Shown: positions 9,501 to 16,388 of the stretch, piece by piece
Numbering within the stretch: position 1 is the first letter of the stretch
How the letters are laid out: every line of letters starts with the position of its first letter
Assembly (NCBI RefSeq): GCF_022809355.1
Contig: NZ_JAKZMM010000014.1
Span: 31,839 to 95,838 of the forward strand
Direction of reading: 5' to 3'
Source of the DNA: Parabacteroides faecalis
GTDB taxonomy: Bacteria > Bacteroidota > Bacteroidia > Bacteroidales > Tannerellaceae
DNA: 64,000 nucleotides
Position numbers and translations under genes: made by a program
Notes under the pieces: model-generated
Seen by the model: only the letters and a program-made list of their open reading frames with translations
Told to the model about the DNA's origin: nothing
Database searches by the model: none

Positions 9501-9798
9501 GAGCATTTACAATATCCTCTTTGAAACCGTTGTGATAGATTTCTTTTGCTTTATCTTCATCAGCAAGCATCAAAAGAGCCTTGTTATGCTTCCGGAAAAT
9601 ATCATCAATATTGATACCTACCAATATCTTGATTTCTGATATATTACCTAATTCTTTACGCAACTTGAAATATCCAGATGAACGAAAGAAGCCCACTACA
9701 GCTAAAAAACGTTCGAATGTTACCATCTCCGCCGCAATACCTTTTAACTTATCAAAAAGAGTATTACCCGGTATATTATTGAAAAACTTTGTACTCAT
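6505..9798 (-). CDS. PLD-nuclease/SNF2-type helicase, probable defence effector
   Basis: About 1097 residues from the ATG at 9796-9798; a longer frame starts at TTG 30 bp earlier but the ATG is preferred. The N-terminal domain carries a phospholipase D-type nuclease signature, HAKFYL at about residue 132 followed by GSSN near 154. A superfamily 2 helicase follows: Walker A DVVGLGKT (about 275-282), VDEAH (356-360), LSATP (397-401) and motif VI QRIGRVNRIG. The helicase would translocate on DNA and the PLD domain could cut it. It is the first gene of the operon, 8 bp before the Eco57I-like methyltransferase. Upstream is the invertible promoter segment, which would decide whether it is expressed. 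It is related in plan to DISARM and type I restriction, but it is not a canonical DISARM set because DUF1998 genes are absent. Confidence 0.88.
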   Translation of the reverse strand: MSTKFFNNIPGNTLFDKLKGIAAEMVTFERFLAVVGFFRSSGYFKLRKELGNISEIKILVGINIDDIFRKHNKALLMLADEDKAKEIYHNGFKEDIVNARYSPEVEEGILQMCEDLVSGRLQMRIHATKNLHAKFYLCLPQNHSENSDGWVIMGSSNISDSGLGIKQLPQYELNVAMKDFDDVKYCSDEFWALWNEAVPLTAKDIEEYRKNTYLGYQPTPYELYIKVLIDTFGDQVEDDFSIQLPDGVKDLKYQRDAVIQGYQMLMQHNGLFLADVVGLGKTMIATMIAKRFVEANGKNTNILVVYPPALEDNWRNTFKLFGIYKKTQFITNGSLSKVLESKDNYKDKEEFDLIIVDEAHSFRSDSSGKYDELQKICKSPCLNMGLLKSTQKKVMLLSATPLNNRPDDLQNQLLLFQNSQNCTIDGVPNLKGFFAPLIYEYKRLMRERDQRDVTAEVDKIYEQIRSKVIDKVTVRRTRNNILNDPDYKADIKSQGIIFPNILPPNELEYVMGSDTSNRFYETLKQLTDGKTDENPEGKGLTYARYRAVEFLKPEYRSKYKNAVHIGQTLAAIYRVHMVKRLESSFYAFKKSLRTLLRITTDMIKMFDEDKVIIAPDLKVKDLQAKNMELDEIIEYAIAKGYATEDILFPANAFSSDFLEMLHHDREILEQLNADWAKENDDPKFDKFRENLTNVFFDTTINPSGKLVLFSESVDTLNYLYDRLTKEIGRTDVLMVTASNRNRLGQTIKENFDANFDSNSMRYNIIITSDVLAEGVNLHRSNVIVNYDSPWNATRLMQRIGRVNRIGSVATNIYNYMFYPSQQGDKEIQLYKNALVKLQGFHSAFGEDAQIYSKEEIVKEFQMFDNNVKDSIDKKIALLREVRELYKRDRKLYHKIKALPMKSRVIRDTGKHSGKSVIFVSSNVKTEFYLATQTGIEIIDFLEAVKYLKARPEEQPSQFTNEKQHYKHVNSALAQYTTDYVEAADTSSINRTDLDKTSLEANKFLRTIKQITTDCELKSKCDVLMGYINEGIYAQLPRYLKALSREYKNDRSKMKQDEYSLQNKISELLGEYQTMDKEQRHDAQDISNPQIIISESFK

Positions 9799-9856
9799 AA
9801 TTTTATACTTAATACAAAGCCCCTCCAAACAAAATACAATACATGAATTTATTCTC

Positions 9857-10031
9857 TCTTAGACAGAGGGAGATTTCAGGCTATAAGGCTGATTTGCTGA
9901 TGAATTATATGTAGAATTGCTAAACAACAGTTGAAATTCAATGACTTCCGGATAAAAATCCAACGGCCGGAATTGCAGGATTTTCAATAAAATGTATAAC
10001 TTTGCGCAAGAGTGAGTCCCTCTGTCTAAGA
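9857..10031. promoter_or_regulatory. invertible DNA segment bounded by 15-bp inverted repeats
   Basis: The left arm (9857-9871) and right arm (10017-10031) are perfect 15-bp inverted copies of TCTTAGACAGAGGGA, 145 bp apart. The segment contains one promoter, on the plus strand, pointing away from the helicase operon that begins at 9798 on the minus strand. No TAnnTTTG element is seen on the minus strand within it or between it and the helicase. A tyrosine recombinase gene ends 32 bp to the right. Flipping the segment would place the promoter on the minus strand with a start near 9877 and a leader of about 80 bases before the helicase ATG. This matches the known plan of invertible promoters in Bacteroides. 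Inversion itself is inferred, not observed. Confidence 0.78.
9973..10004 (+). promoter_or_regulatory. consensus promoter inside the invertible segment (currently OFF)
   Basis: A TTG at 9973-9975, a 21-bp spacer and TAACTTTG at 9997-10004 form a full Bacteroidota promoter. In this orientation transcription would start near 10011 and run rightwards, antisense into the 3' end of the recombinase gene. Confidence 0.75.
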
Positions 10032-10062
10032 AATGAATGCTTTTGCTAAACATTCTCCAATC

Positions 10063-11265
10063 CTACAGACTTTTCAGAATTTGTGCGTTAGCTTTGTCCA
10101 CTACGGAGTTATCTAATGAGGCCAGATAAATTTGTGTAGTCGTCTCGGAATCATGTCCCATTCCTTCACTGATAACCGAAATCGGAATGTTCTTGCCTTT
10201 GGCTGCGCTTGCCCATGAATGACGGGCACAGTACATGCTCAGAGGAACGGATATATCGGCCAGTCTGGCTATTTCTTTCAGGTTTCGGTTTATTCCGGAC
10301 ATGACATTTCTGTAATGCTTGTGCGTATCCTTAAAAGGATATTTCAATACCGGCAAAAGATAAGGACTGAGGCTGTCTTCCGGTTTTTTGCCGACAATCT
10401 CTTGCATACATTTTTCCCACTTGATGACCAGCTGCTGACCGGTCTTTCGTCTGCGATATGATAAGAATCCGTTCTGAAGATCTTTCTTTTTCAGGTGAGC
10501 CATATCAATGAACGACATGCCACGGGTATAGAAACTGAACAGGAACATGTCCCTTGCAAATTCCAGATTAGGCTGTAAGGACAGATCCAGATTCTTCATA
10601 CGCTTGATGGCGGATAAGGGAACAGCACGCTTGACGGTCTTGTCCACTCCCGTATAGACATGCCTGAAAGGATTGCGCTGTTCCATCAGTTCCTTTTCCA
10701 AGGCACGGTTATATACCGCCCGAAGAATACGCATGTAGAACGAACTGGTATTCCGTACGGCACCTTTTCCATGAAGATAGGCTTCATAAAGCTGCATCAA
10801 GTCCGAATCGATTTCAGACAACAGAATATCCCTGTCTCCTCTGAACTGCATGAAACTTTTCAGGGTGCAGGAATAATTTTCAGCAGTGCGTATCTTGCCC
10901 ATCTGTTTTAGACGGGCTATGATGCCTTGCATGAAGTTGAAAAACGACTGTCCCTCTGTATTGCTTTGAAAAGAAGCGACAATATCATCTGCTGTATATC
11001 CGGCTTTCCGGTTATTCAGTTGACGGATAATCATGTCCAGTCGTTTCAAGTCCCACTCCATGCGTTCCTGCAAGGAAAGAAGCAGATTGCTTCGTTCCGA
11101 ACTACCGACAATGATACAGCTTCCAGCTTCGTTCCATTCGTTCGTAAATATCCGGTAATCCGTCTTTAACTGACGGATTACACGGTTTTGGATAATCTGA
11201 TAATAGATGGTACCTTCCTTTCCCTCTATGGTGGAAGGTCTGAATTTCACTTTGACACTGGCCAT
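10063..11265 (-). CDS. tyrosine recombinase, probable invertase of the adjacent promoter
   Basis: 400 residues with an N-terminal arm-binding domain, a SAM-like core-binding domain (about 105-205) and a catalytic domain. Catalytic residues seen are the box I arginine in FYTRGMS (R248), the box II arginine in CARHSW (R348), the histidine in GMGHDSE (H371) and the nucleophile tyrosine in TTQIYLAS (Y380). The box II HxxR histidine appears replaced by tyrosine (YCAR), as in many Bacteroidales recombinases. The gene starts 4 bp after the end of the coiled-coil membrane gene, so it is expressed from the mobilization operon. Its stop is 32 bp from the right inverted repeat, the usual place for an invertase. 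It could instead be an element integrase, but a separate integrase lies beside the tRNA gene. Confidence 0.88.
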   Translation of the reverse strand: MASVKVKFRPSTIEGKEGTIYYQIIQNRVIRQLKTDYRIFTNEWNEAGSCIIVGSSERSNLLLSLQERMEWDLKRLDMIIRQLNNRKAGYTADDIVASFQSNTEGQSFFNFMQGIIARLKQMGKIRTAENYSCTLKSFMQFRGDRDILLSEIDSDLMQLYEAYLHGKGAVRNTSSFYMRILRAVYNRALEKELMEQRNPFRHVYTGVDKTVKRAVPLSAIKRMKNLDLSLQPNLEFARDMFLFSFYTRGMSFIDMAHLKKKDLQNGFLSYRRRKTGQQLVIKWEKCMQEIVGKKPEDSLSPYLLPVLKYPFKDTHKHYRNVMSGINRNLKEIARLADISVPLSMYCARHSWASAAKGKNIPISVISEGMGHDSETTTQIYLASLDNSVVDKANAQILKSL

Positions 11266-11269
11266 GGGC

Positions 11270-12037
11270 TTACTTTTTAGATTTGTCCGTAATAGACTTG
11301 TCCTTGATGGATTTCGCCTTACTGTCCAGTTCTCTCGCGGCCTGTTCTTTCAGCCGTGCCTGCTCGGTCAGGGTGGCCTGTCTCCGTACTGCTTCCTCGT
11401 AGGCTTCCACGTCCTCACGCATCTGTTCTATCCGTCCGTTATCCCGGTTCGGTCCAAAGAGGTTTTCAAGTTCCACGAGTTGCTCGGGGGTAGCCTCTCC
11501 TTTCATCTTGACATAACGGTACTTCAGATCATTATCGACTTGTGCGTTATCTGTTCTCGTCGAAAAATAGAGCGCCACGGACAGGGCCACGATTGCCGCG
11601 AACATCACGGAAAAACTCCCAAGGATGTACGGGGATTCCAAGCTCAGGCTGAAATGATGGTTGATGTTGCTTGTCTTGACGGCATTCTTCCTGATTGTGT
11701 CATTGGTCTCACAAAACAGGTTTTCCACTTTCTCCTGGTTCTGCCGCTGTTCATTATGCATTTCCGACAAGACCTGTCCAAGTCTTTCCTGTGACGAGTT
11801 TTTCCTGTCCATGGAAACCATATCGTTCTTGATGGCGGCAAGGCCTTCGTACACGCGAGCCAACAATTTGCGAAATGTCTCATGACCTTTCCGGACTTCA
11901 TTCAGCACGGACTCATCCTGTGTATTATTAACTGTCGGGCTGTTGCCTTCCGGCGAGGGGACGGACAACCCGTTGATTTTGTCCTCGATTCTTTCCAGGC
12001 ATCCGAAGATGCTCTCGATACATTCTTCCATTTTCAT
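11270..12037 (-). CDS. coiled-coil membrane protein of the mobilization operon
   Basis: 255 residues. There is an N-terminal region of about 130 residues with heptad-like helices, one membrane segment (YILGSFSVMFAAIVALSVAL, about 137-156), and a charged C-terminal tail rich in Glu, Arg and Lys that is probably a second coiled coil. No enzymatic motif is present. It lies between the relaxase and the recombinase and is translated in line with both (4 bp before the recombinase). Proteins of this shape follow relaxase genes in many Bacteroides mobilizable elements, where they may couple the relaxosome to the membrane; this is inferred from position. Confidence 0.6.
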   Translation of the reverse strand: MKMEECIESIFGCLERIEDKINGLSVPSPEGNSPTVNNTQDESVLNEVRKGHETFRKLLARVYEGLAAIKNDMVSMDRKNSSQERLGQVLSEMHNEQRQNQEKVENLFCETNDTIRKNAVKTSNINHHFSLSLESPYILGSFSVMFAAIVALSVALYFSTRTDNAQVDNDLKYRYVKMKGEATPEQLVELENLFGPNRDNGRIEQMREDVEAYEEAVRRQATLTEQARLKEQAARELDSKAKSIKDKSITDKSKK

Positions 12038-12086
12038 ATTCCTGAAATTTTAATGTTCATGAATAATTTGAATGGGAAAGGACGGA

Positions 12087-13016
12087 CTACAATCCGAAAC
12101 CTTTCCTTTTTTGTCTCTTTTTCCTGTGTCTGCGCAAGAGTTCTTCCTGAGATAACGGCTCTTCGGGAGCGGTGCCGCTTGTCGGGCTGAACAGTCCCGG
12201 TCCCGTACTTTCGAGAAGATGGCCTCCGTCTGGTATCCTTTGCTGCACCTTACGTTCGGATTCCTGTTGGGATTCCGAAGTCTTCCAGCCCAGCCGGGCA
12301 TTCAGTCTGGCAAAGCTGAACTCCCGGCTGATCTGTGAAGCCTTGAAGGTCTGCCCGTCCTTGGTGAACCGGATTCCCTGTATGTCCTCCGGCCTTTTTA
12401 TCTCTCGGGTACGCTTTACAAATTCCAGCCTGATGCCCCGGCGAAGCAGATAATCGTTGAACTCTTTCCATGTTCCGGAGTGCTTCAAAGCCTCCTTGAC
12501 GGCATTGAAGATTTCGTATTTTACACGTTCCGAAGCATGGAGTTTCTCCACGTTAGTCTTGCCCTTGTCCTCGGCGTATGTCAGCCCGTACTTGTTCTTA
12601 AGTAGTTTTGTGGCGATTTCGTTACGTTTGTAATCGCCTTGGGAAGAGATTACCTTGCCGTCATACCCGATGCGGTTATAGACCAGGTGGCAGTGCGGAT
12701 TGTCCGTGTTATGATGCCTTACCAGGATGAACTGAGTGTTTTTTATCCCCATCAGTTCCATATATTCCCGGGCTATTTTAGCCATAAACTCATCCGTCAG
12801 CAATGCCTTGTCTTCCGGTTTGAAGCTCAATGCGATGTGCCCGACAGGCTGTTTTATCTTCGGATTAAGCTCACGCTGGTAGTTGAAACTGTCCGTTATT
12901 TCCCGGATATTTTCCAGCAGTACACCGTCTGAGTCGATGATTTCCGCGTTGTCCTTGCCCATCACGTAGCGGATACAGCCGCCGAAGGATTTCCCTTTCT
13001 TGATCTTGCCAATCAT
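12087..13016 (-). CDS. MOBP-type relaxase (mobilization nuclease)
   Basis: 309 residues of the relaxase/mobilization nuclease family. The three-histidine metal site is visible as HHNTDNPHCHLVYNRI (H101/102, H108, H110), and the N-terminal segment after MIGKIKKGKSFGGCIRYVMG provides the likely nucleophile tyrosine at about residue 17. It nicks one strand at oriT and leads it to the recipient. The C-terminal 60 residues are low-complexity and basic. Its ATG overlaps the stop of the MobC gene (13013-13016), a typical coupling. Transfer would need a helper conjugation system because no coupling protein or type IV secretion genes are in the window. Confidence 0.92.
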   Translation of the reverse strand: MIGKIKKGKSFGGCIRYVMGKDNAEIIDSDGVLLENIREITDSFNYQRELNPKIKQPVGHIALSFKPEDKALLTDEFMAKIAREYMELMGIKNTQFILVRHHNTDNPHCHLVYNRIGYDGKVISSQGDYKRNEIATKLLKNKYGLTYAEDKGKTNVEKLHASERVKYEIFNAVKEALKHSGTWKEFNDYLLRRGIRLEFVKRTREIKRPEDIQGIRFTKDGQTFKASQISREFSFARLNARLGWKTSESQQESERKVQQRIPDGGHLLESTGPGLFSPTSGTAPEEPLSQEELLRRHRKKRQKRKGFGL

Positions 13017-13438
13017 GACGGCCTCCTTTCTCCGTACCTGTACCGGACAATAATCTCCTTGAGTTTCTGCAGGAGTTCTGTCACCGTCCTTTGGGTACGG
13101 TGGAATCCGGCCTGATGGGACAGACGGGTCAGCTGGTTCAGGTTGTTCGCCATACCCGTGAGGCTGCGTATGACGGCAGTCTCCTCGGCAGAGTGCCTGG
13201 CCGTTATCGTCGTCTCAAAGGCTGATACGCGGAGGAATTCTGCCAGCGTGAGGTTGGCCTGTCTGCTGCGTCGGCACAACCGCTCATAGTCTATCTTGGA
13301 GAATTTCACTGTAACGGCTTTGCTGAGTTTGCACACTCCGCTTACTCTGGGGCGTCCCCTCGGTCTGTTTTTCTTTCTGTCATTCATATTTTCTTCGTTT
13401 GATTTCTGATTATTCTTTTTCTCACAATCTGCGACCAT
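13013..13438 (-). CDS. MobC-like relaxosome accessory protein
   Basis: About 141 residues from the ATG at 13438; an internal ATG at 13387 is an equally possible start. A basic N-terminal stretch (RKKNRPRGRPRVSG) is followed by a ribbon-helix-helix-like segment (KAVTVKFSKIDYERLCRRS) and the pattern NLNQLTRLSHQAGF typical of MobC relaxosome proteins. It would bind oriT DNA and recruit the relaxase encoded by the overlapping next gene. A strongly structured DNA stretch lies immediately upstream and may be its binding region. Confidence 0.82.
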   Translation of the reverse strand: MVADCEKKNNQKSNEENMNDRKKNRPRGRPRVSGVCKLSKAVTVKFSKIDYERLCRRSRQANLTLAEFLRVSAFETTITARHSAEETAVIRSLTGMANNLNQLTRLSHQAGFHRTQRTVTELLQKLKEIIVRYRYGERRPS

Positions 13439-13452
13439 CGGGAGCGGATTGC

Positions 13453-13508
13453 CTCCACTCTTCGGGAGTGGAGCGAGGTTTTTCGGGATGCCCGAAAGAT
13501 AACCTCGC
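13453..13508. other. double hairpin upstream of mobC, candidate oriT or leader
   Basis: Two adjacent inverted repeats: CTCCACTC (13453-13460) with GAGTGGAG (13466-13473), then a longer one with arms 13473-13487 and 13491-13508 (GCGAGGTT plus TTTCGGG against CCCGAAA, a 3-base bulge and AACCTCGC). Such structure next to mob genes fits an origin of transfer or an mRNA leader; no nick site could be identified. Confidence 0.4.
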
Positions 13509-13616
13509 TAACTCCCAAAACTGAAGTTTTGTCCGTTACCCCCTCAGGCTGGTTGCTGACAGTCTGAATACTGTAATGACTGGAGTCAGTAAACAAGTCG
13601 GTCATTCCGGAAAATG

Positions 13617-14081
13617 TCACAGCTTTCGCCACTGTTCGAAGTCCTCCGAGTAGATTTCAAGATGCTGCCGGGCGATGTTCTCAAGCAATCCGGAAACGCT
13701 CATTTTACGTCCTCCTAACCTACGGACAAACTCGTCCAGCCTGTCACGTACCTCACCGCTAACAAATACAGGCTTGCGGTCTTCTATTCTCGGAACCATA
13801 AGAAAGGTTTTCCTGTATTCGTCCAGGGAAAGTTTTCTCTGTCTGCTGCTTATACGACGTTGAGATGCGGGAACAGCTTCCTCTTTTCCGATTGATGGTT
13901 GCTGGTTCTCGGATGGGGTATCGGTCCGTTCTACCGTGCCTTTTGATTTCTCTTTTCCGGTATCATTCAAGGATGATTCCATGGCAGTTTCAATGCCGCC
14001 ATCTGACGGGAGTATGAATGACATGTCCGTACCTGTCATGGCCTCCCATTCTTCTTTGGTCAATTTCTTTTTTGTTACCAT
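13617..14081 (-). CDS. DUF3408-like mobile-element protein
   Basis: 154 residues. The N-terminal half is polar and disordered-looking; the C-terminal half (about 85-154, with RKPVFVSGEVRDRLDEFVRRLG and a following SVSGLLENIARQHLE helix) is the region shared by DUF3408 proteins of Bacteroides conjugative and mobilizable elements and resembles a ribbon-helix-helix DNA-binding unit. It is the first gene of the mobilization operon, 178 bp upstream of mobC. A role in regulation or relaxosome assembly is likely but unproven. Confidence 0.65.
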   Translation of the reverse strand: MVTKKKLTKEEWEAMTGTDMSFILPSDGGIETAMESSLNDTGKEKSKGTVERTDTPSENQQPSIGKEEAVPASQRRISSRQRKLSLDEYRKTFLMVPRIEDRKPVFVSGEVRDRLDEFVRRLGGRKMSVSGLLENIARQHLEIYSEDFEQWRKL

Positions 14082-14545
14082 ACATTTTTGATTTTAATCG
14101 GTTTACTCACTGGTCTCGGTGCGCACCTTGACTCATTGTCGTGAGCAAAGGAAATGTGTATAGTGAACAGAATCAAGCAAATGGAGGTACCGTGGCAATT
14201 ATGTTACCCTATGCACTATACCGATTGGGCGGTCGGTGCTGCCTGCCGTGATTTGCCGGAGTGATTCCTATATACCGGATTGTTCAAGCGGATTCCGTTT
14301 ATGAAGAAGGCTCATTGTATGCACTTGATATGTAACATGATGTCATTCCGGGCAACGCATCGTCACCGGTCTGAAAATCCATTGTAGTGTGATTTCTACT
14401 GCTTTTATTTGCAGTGGGAACAGGATAAAACAGTCATATTTCCAGCCGAGAATAGGACGACGATACATGATGGAATATCGGCTGTAAAAGACCTGTTCTG
14501 TTCCGGAAATTTGAATATATGTTTAACTAGAAAATAAAGAAGACA
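14082..14545. other. divergent intergenic region of the mobile element with short palindromes
   Basis: 464 bp between the leftward mobilization operon and the rightward HTH genes. It has a perfect 10-bp palindrome GGTGCGCACC (14119-14128), a distant inverted pair GTATAGTG/CACTATAC (14158-14165 and 14214-14221), and near its right end nested GGAACAG/CTGTTCC and CAGCCGA/TCGGCTG arms. No open reading frame of note and no clean TAnnTTTG promoter was found. It is an alternative place for oriT or for regulator binding. Confidence 0.35.
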
Positions 14546-14857
14546 ATGGAAATCATCAGCTTTGAAAAAAGGACTTTCGAGGAGATTGCCGCCAAGTTGG
14601 ATCGTTTCGTTCAGCGGGTGGAAAGCCTGTGCAGTGAACACGGCGGGAAGGAAACAAGTGAATGGATGGACAACCACGAGGTCTGCCGCAGGTTACGTAT
14701 CAGTCCGAGAACCTTGCAGACCCTGAGGGATAACGGGACGCTTGCCTTTACCAAAATCGGAAACCGGACTTATTACCGTCCTGACGATGTGGAACGGGTA
14801 GTCGGCAACGTGGAGGACAAACGCAAGGAAGCGCGCTGGAAAGGCAAGACCATTTGA
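14546..14857 (+). CDS. excisionase-type helix-turn-helix protein
   Basis: 103 residues. The C-terminal half (about 50-92) is a MerR-like winged helix of the HTH_17 excisionase type: the NHEVCRRLRISPRTLQTLRDNG stretch followed by FTKIGNRTYYRPDDVERV. Such proteins act as recombination directionality factors or regulators in Bacteroides mobile elements. The N-terminal half is helical and may dimerise. It is followed after 40 bp by a paralogue and is transcribed away from the mobilization operon. Confidence 0.8.
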   Translation: MEIISFEKRTFEEIAAKLDRFVQRVESLCSEHGGKETSEWMDNHEVCRRLRISPRTLQTLRDNGTLAFTKIGNRTYYRPDDVERVVGNVEDKRKEARWKGKTI

Positions 14858-14897
14858 ACGAGTACAAAAATAATGTATAACCCTATATCAAACGCGT

Positions 14898-15203
14898 ATG
14901 AGTAATGAAATCAGAGAAAAGGACCACGAGTGGGTAAAGACATTCCATTCGAATTTCGACAGGCTGCTGGCCCTGCTCGAAAAGTTGTTGGAGAAACGGC
15001 AACCGTCTGCCTATGGCGATGAACTGCTGACAGACAAGGAAGTGGCATACCTGCTGAAAGTAAGCCGGAGAACCTTGCAGGACTACCGCAACAACGGCAT
15101 TCTGCCTTACACACAGGTAGGCGGCAAGATTCTCTACCGGGCTTCCGACATAGAAAAGACACTGATGAAAGGCTACAAGGAGGCGTACCGACTTAATGAA
15201 TAA
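14898..15203 (+). CDS. second excisionase-type helix-turn-helix protein
   Basis: 101 residues and a paralogue of the preceding gene, sharing SRRTLQDYRNNGILPYTQVGG and LYRASDIEKTL in the HTH_17 winged helix. The region before it (about 1-45) is a helical stretch with a basic tail (LLEKLLEKRQPS). Paired small HTH genes of this kind usually control excision and transfer functions of Bacteroides elements. Probably co-transcribed with the upstream gene. Confidence 0.8.
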   Translation: MSNEIREKDHEWVKTFHSNFDRLLALLEKLLEKRQPSAYGDELLTDKEVAYLLKVSRRTLQDYRNNGILPYTQVGGKILYRASDIEKTLMKGYKEAYRLNE

Positions 15204-15282
15204 AATCGGTATCACTCTATTGGAATCTGTATCACTTATCAAACAGGAGGTGATGCAGATTCTATTTGTTTTATTGCAAAAG

Positions 15283-15347
15283 GTAGGGAGAAAAGCAAAT
15301 AAAGTGGGGAGAAAATAATGAAAAGTAGGGAGAAAAATATATATTTG
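15283..15347 (+). promoter_or_regulatory. Fic gene promoter with three 21-bp direct repeats
   Basis: GTAGGGAGAAAA-type units start at 15283, 15304 and 15325, exactly 21 bp (two helical turns) apart. A -7 element TATATTTG follows at 15340-15347, 19 bp before the Fic ATG at 15366; no TTG -33 box is seen because the repeats occupy its place. The arrangement suggests binding sites for a regulator, perhaps the Fic protein's own winged helix. Confidence 0.6.
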
Positions 15348-15365
15348 TGAAAAATAGAAGATAAT

Positions 15366-16388
15366 ATGCAAACCGAACTTGAAAAATTGATTTCCCTTTA
15401 TCGGGGATTGGAAATAGACAAGCAGATAGATTATGACAAGTTCTATTTGTATTCACTCATTACTCATTCCACAGCTATCGAGGGATCGACTATAACAGAG
15501 CTTGAAAATCAAATCATGTTCGACCAGGGAATCAGCCTGAAAGGGAAAAGTATCACGGAGCAGAACATGAATCTTGATCTTAAAAACGCTTATGAGACTG
15601 CCATAAAACTAGCTCATGCACATACTGATATCACTATTGATTTATTGAAAAGTCTCTCTGCTCTTGTCATGAAAAATACCGGACAGGAGTATAAGACTGC
15701 ATTGGGAGATTTCTCATCTGCAAAGGGAGACTTACGCCTGTTGAATGTTACGGCAGGAGTTGGAGGCAAATCGTATATGAATTACAGTAAAGTCCCGGTA
15801 AAACTCGCGGAATTTTGCAATTGGCTGAATCAAGAACGAAAAAATTATGCAAGCAAAAGTGTTGCACAATTATACGAGCTCAGTTTTGATACCCATTATC
15901 ATTTGGTGACTATACATCCGTGGGCTGATGGTAACGGCAGAATGGCACGTCTTGTAATGAACATGCTTCAATTTGAGTTTGGATTGATTCCGACCAAAAT
16001 CCTTAAGGATGATAAGGAGGAATACATCAAAGCATTGGTGGAAACTCGGGAAAATGAAGATTTAAGTATATTCCGGAATTTTATGACTGCCACTATGGTG
16101 AAGAATCTTGCTTATGACATTGATACTTATCGGAAATCCATTGAAGATATTCCTGAGAGTGGGGAGAAACAGACAGAAAGTAGGGAGAAAAAGGTGAAAA
16201 GTAGGGAGAAAATTATTGCTCTGCTATCTCAAGACAATTCACTAAGTGCAGCTGCCCTTGCCGAGCGGATAGGCATAACCCCTAAAGCTGTGGAAAAGCA
16301 TATTGCCAAGATGAAGGCAGAAGGAATACTCAAGCGTGTCGGACCGGATAAAGGCGGACACTGGCAGGTCGTAGAAAAAACGGATTGA
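15366..16388 (+). CDS. Fic-family protein (AMPylase-like) with C-terminal winged helix
   Basis: 340 residues. The Fic active site HPWADGNGR is at 184-192, and a self-inhibitory motif STAIEG (S35 to G40, pattern S/TxxxEG) is in the N-terminal part, so this is an auto-inhibited Fic enzyme that would transfer AMP or another nucleotide to a protein hydroxyl. The C-terminal region holds three 7-residue repeats (SGEKQTE, SREKKVK, SREKIIA; about 265-285) and then a winged helix-turn-helix (LSAAALAERIGITPKAVEK) for DNA binding. The coding repeats copy the 21-bp repeats in its promoter. It is single-gene and reads away from the mobilization operon; it may protect the element as a toxin-like or regulatory protein. 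Confidence 0.9.
   Translation: MQTELEKLISLYRGLEIDKQIDYDKFYLYSLITHSTAIEGSTITELENQIMFDQGISLKGKSITEQNMNLDLKNAYETAIKLAHAHTDITIDLLKSLSALVMKNTGQEYKTALGDFSSAKGDLRLLNVTAGVGGKSYMNYSKVPVKLAEFCNWLNQERKNYASKSVAQLYELSFDTHYHLVTIHPWADGNGRMARLVMNMLQFEFGLIPTKILKDDKEEYIKALVETRENEDLSIFRNFMTATMVKNLAYDIDTYRKSIEDIPESGEKQTESREKKVKSREKIIALLSQDNSLSAAALAERIGITPKAVEKHIAKMKAEGILKRVGPDKGGHWQVVEKTD
16159..16212 (+). repeat. three 21-bp direct repeats inside the Fic coding sequence
   Basis: Units GTGGGGAGAAAC, GTAGGGAGAAAA and GTAGGGAGAAAA begin at 16159, 16180 and 16201, again at 21-bp spacing, and share their core with the repeats at 15283-15336. In frame they encode the 7-residue repeats between the Fic and winged-helix domains. 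Confidence 0.75.

Noticed and set aside
1..9798. Canonical DISARM or BREX system
   Set aside because: The hallmark DrmA/DrmB (DUF1998) or BREX PglZ/BrxL genes are not present; only the PLD, helicase and methylase themes are shared.
9857..10031. Possible miniature transposon with terminal inverted repeats
   Set aside because: No target-site duplication is seen outside the repeats, and the recombinase and promoter inside make an invertible switch a better fit.
15252..15317. A possible 21-codon peptide with a good AGGAGG site, from ATG at 15252
   Set aside because: Its sequence is mostly made of the 21-bp promoter repeats and it has no support beyond the ribosome-site match.
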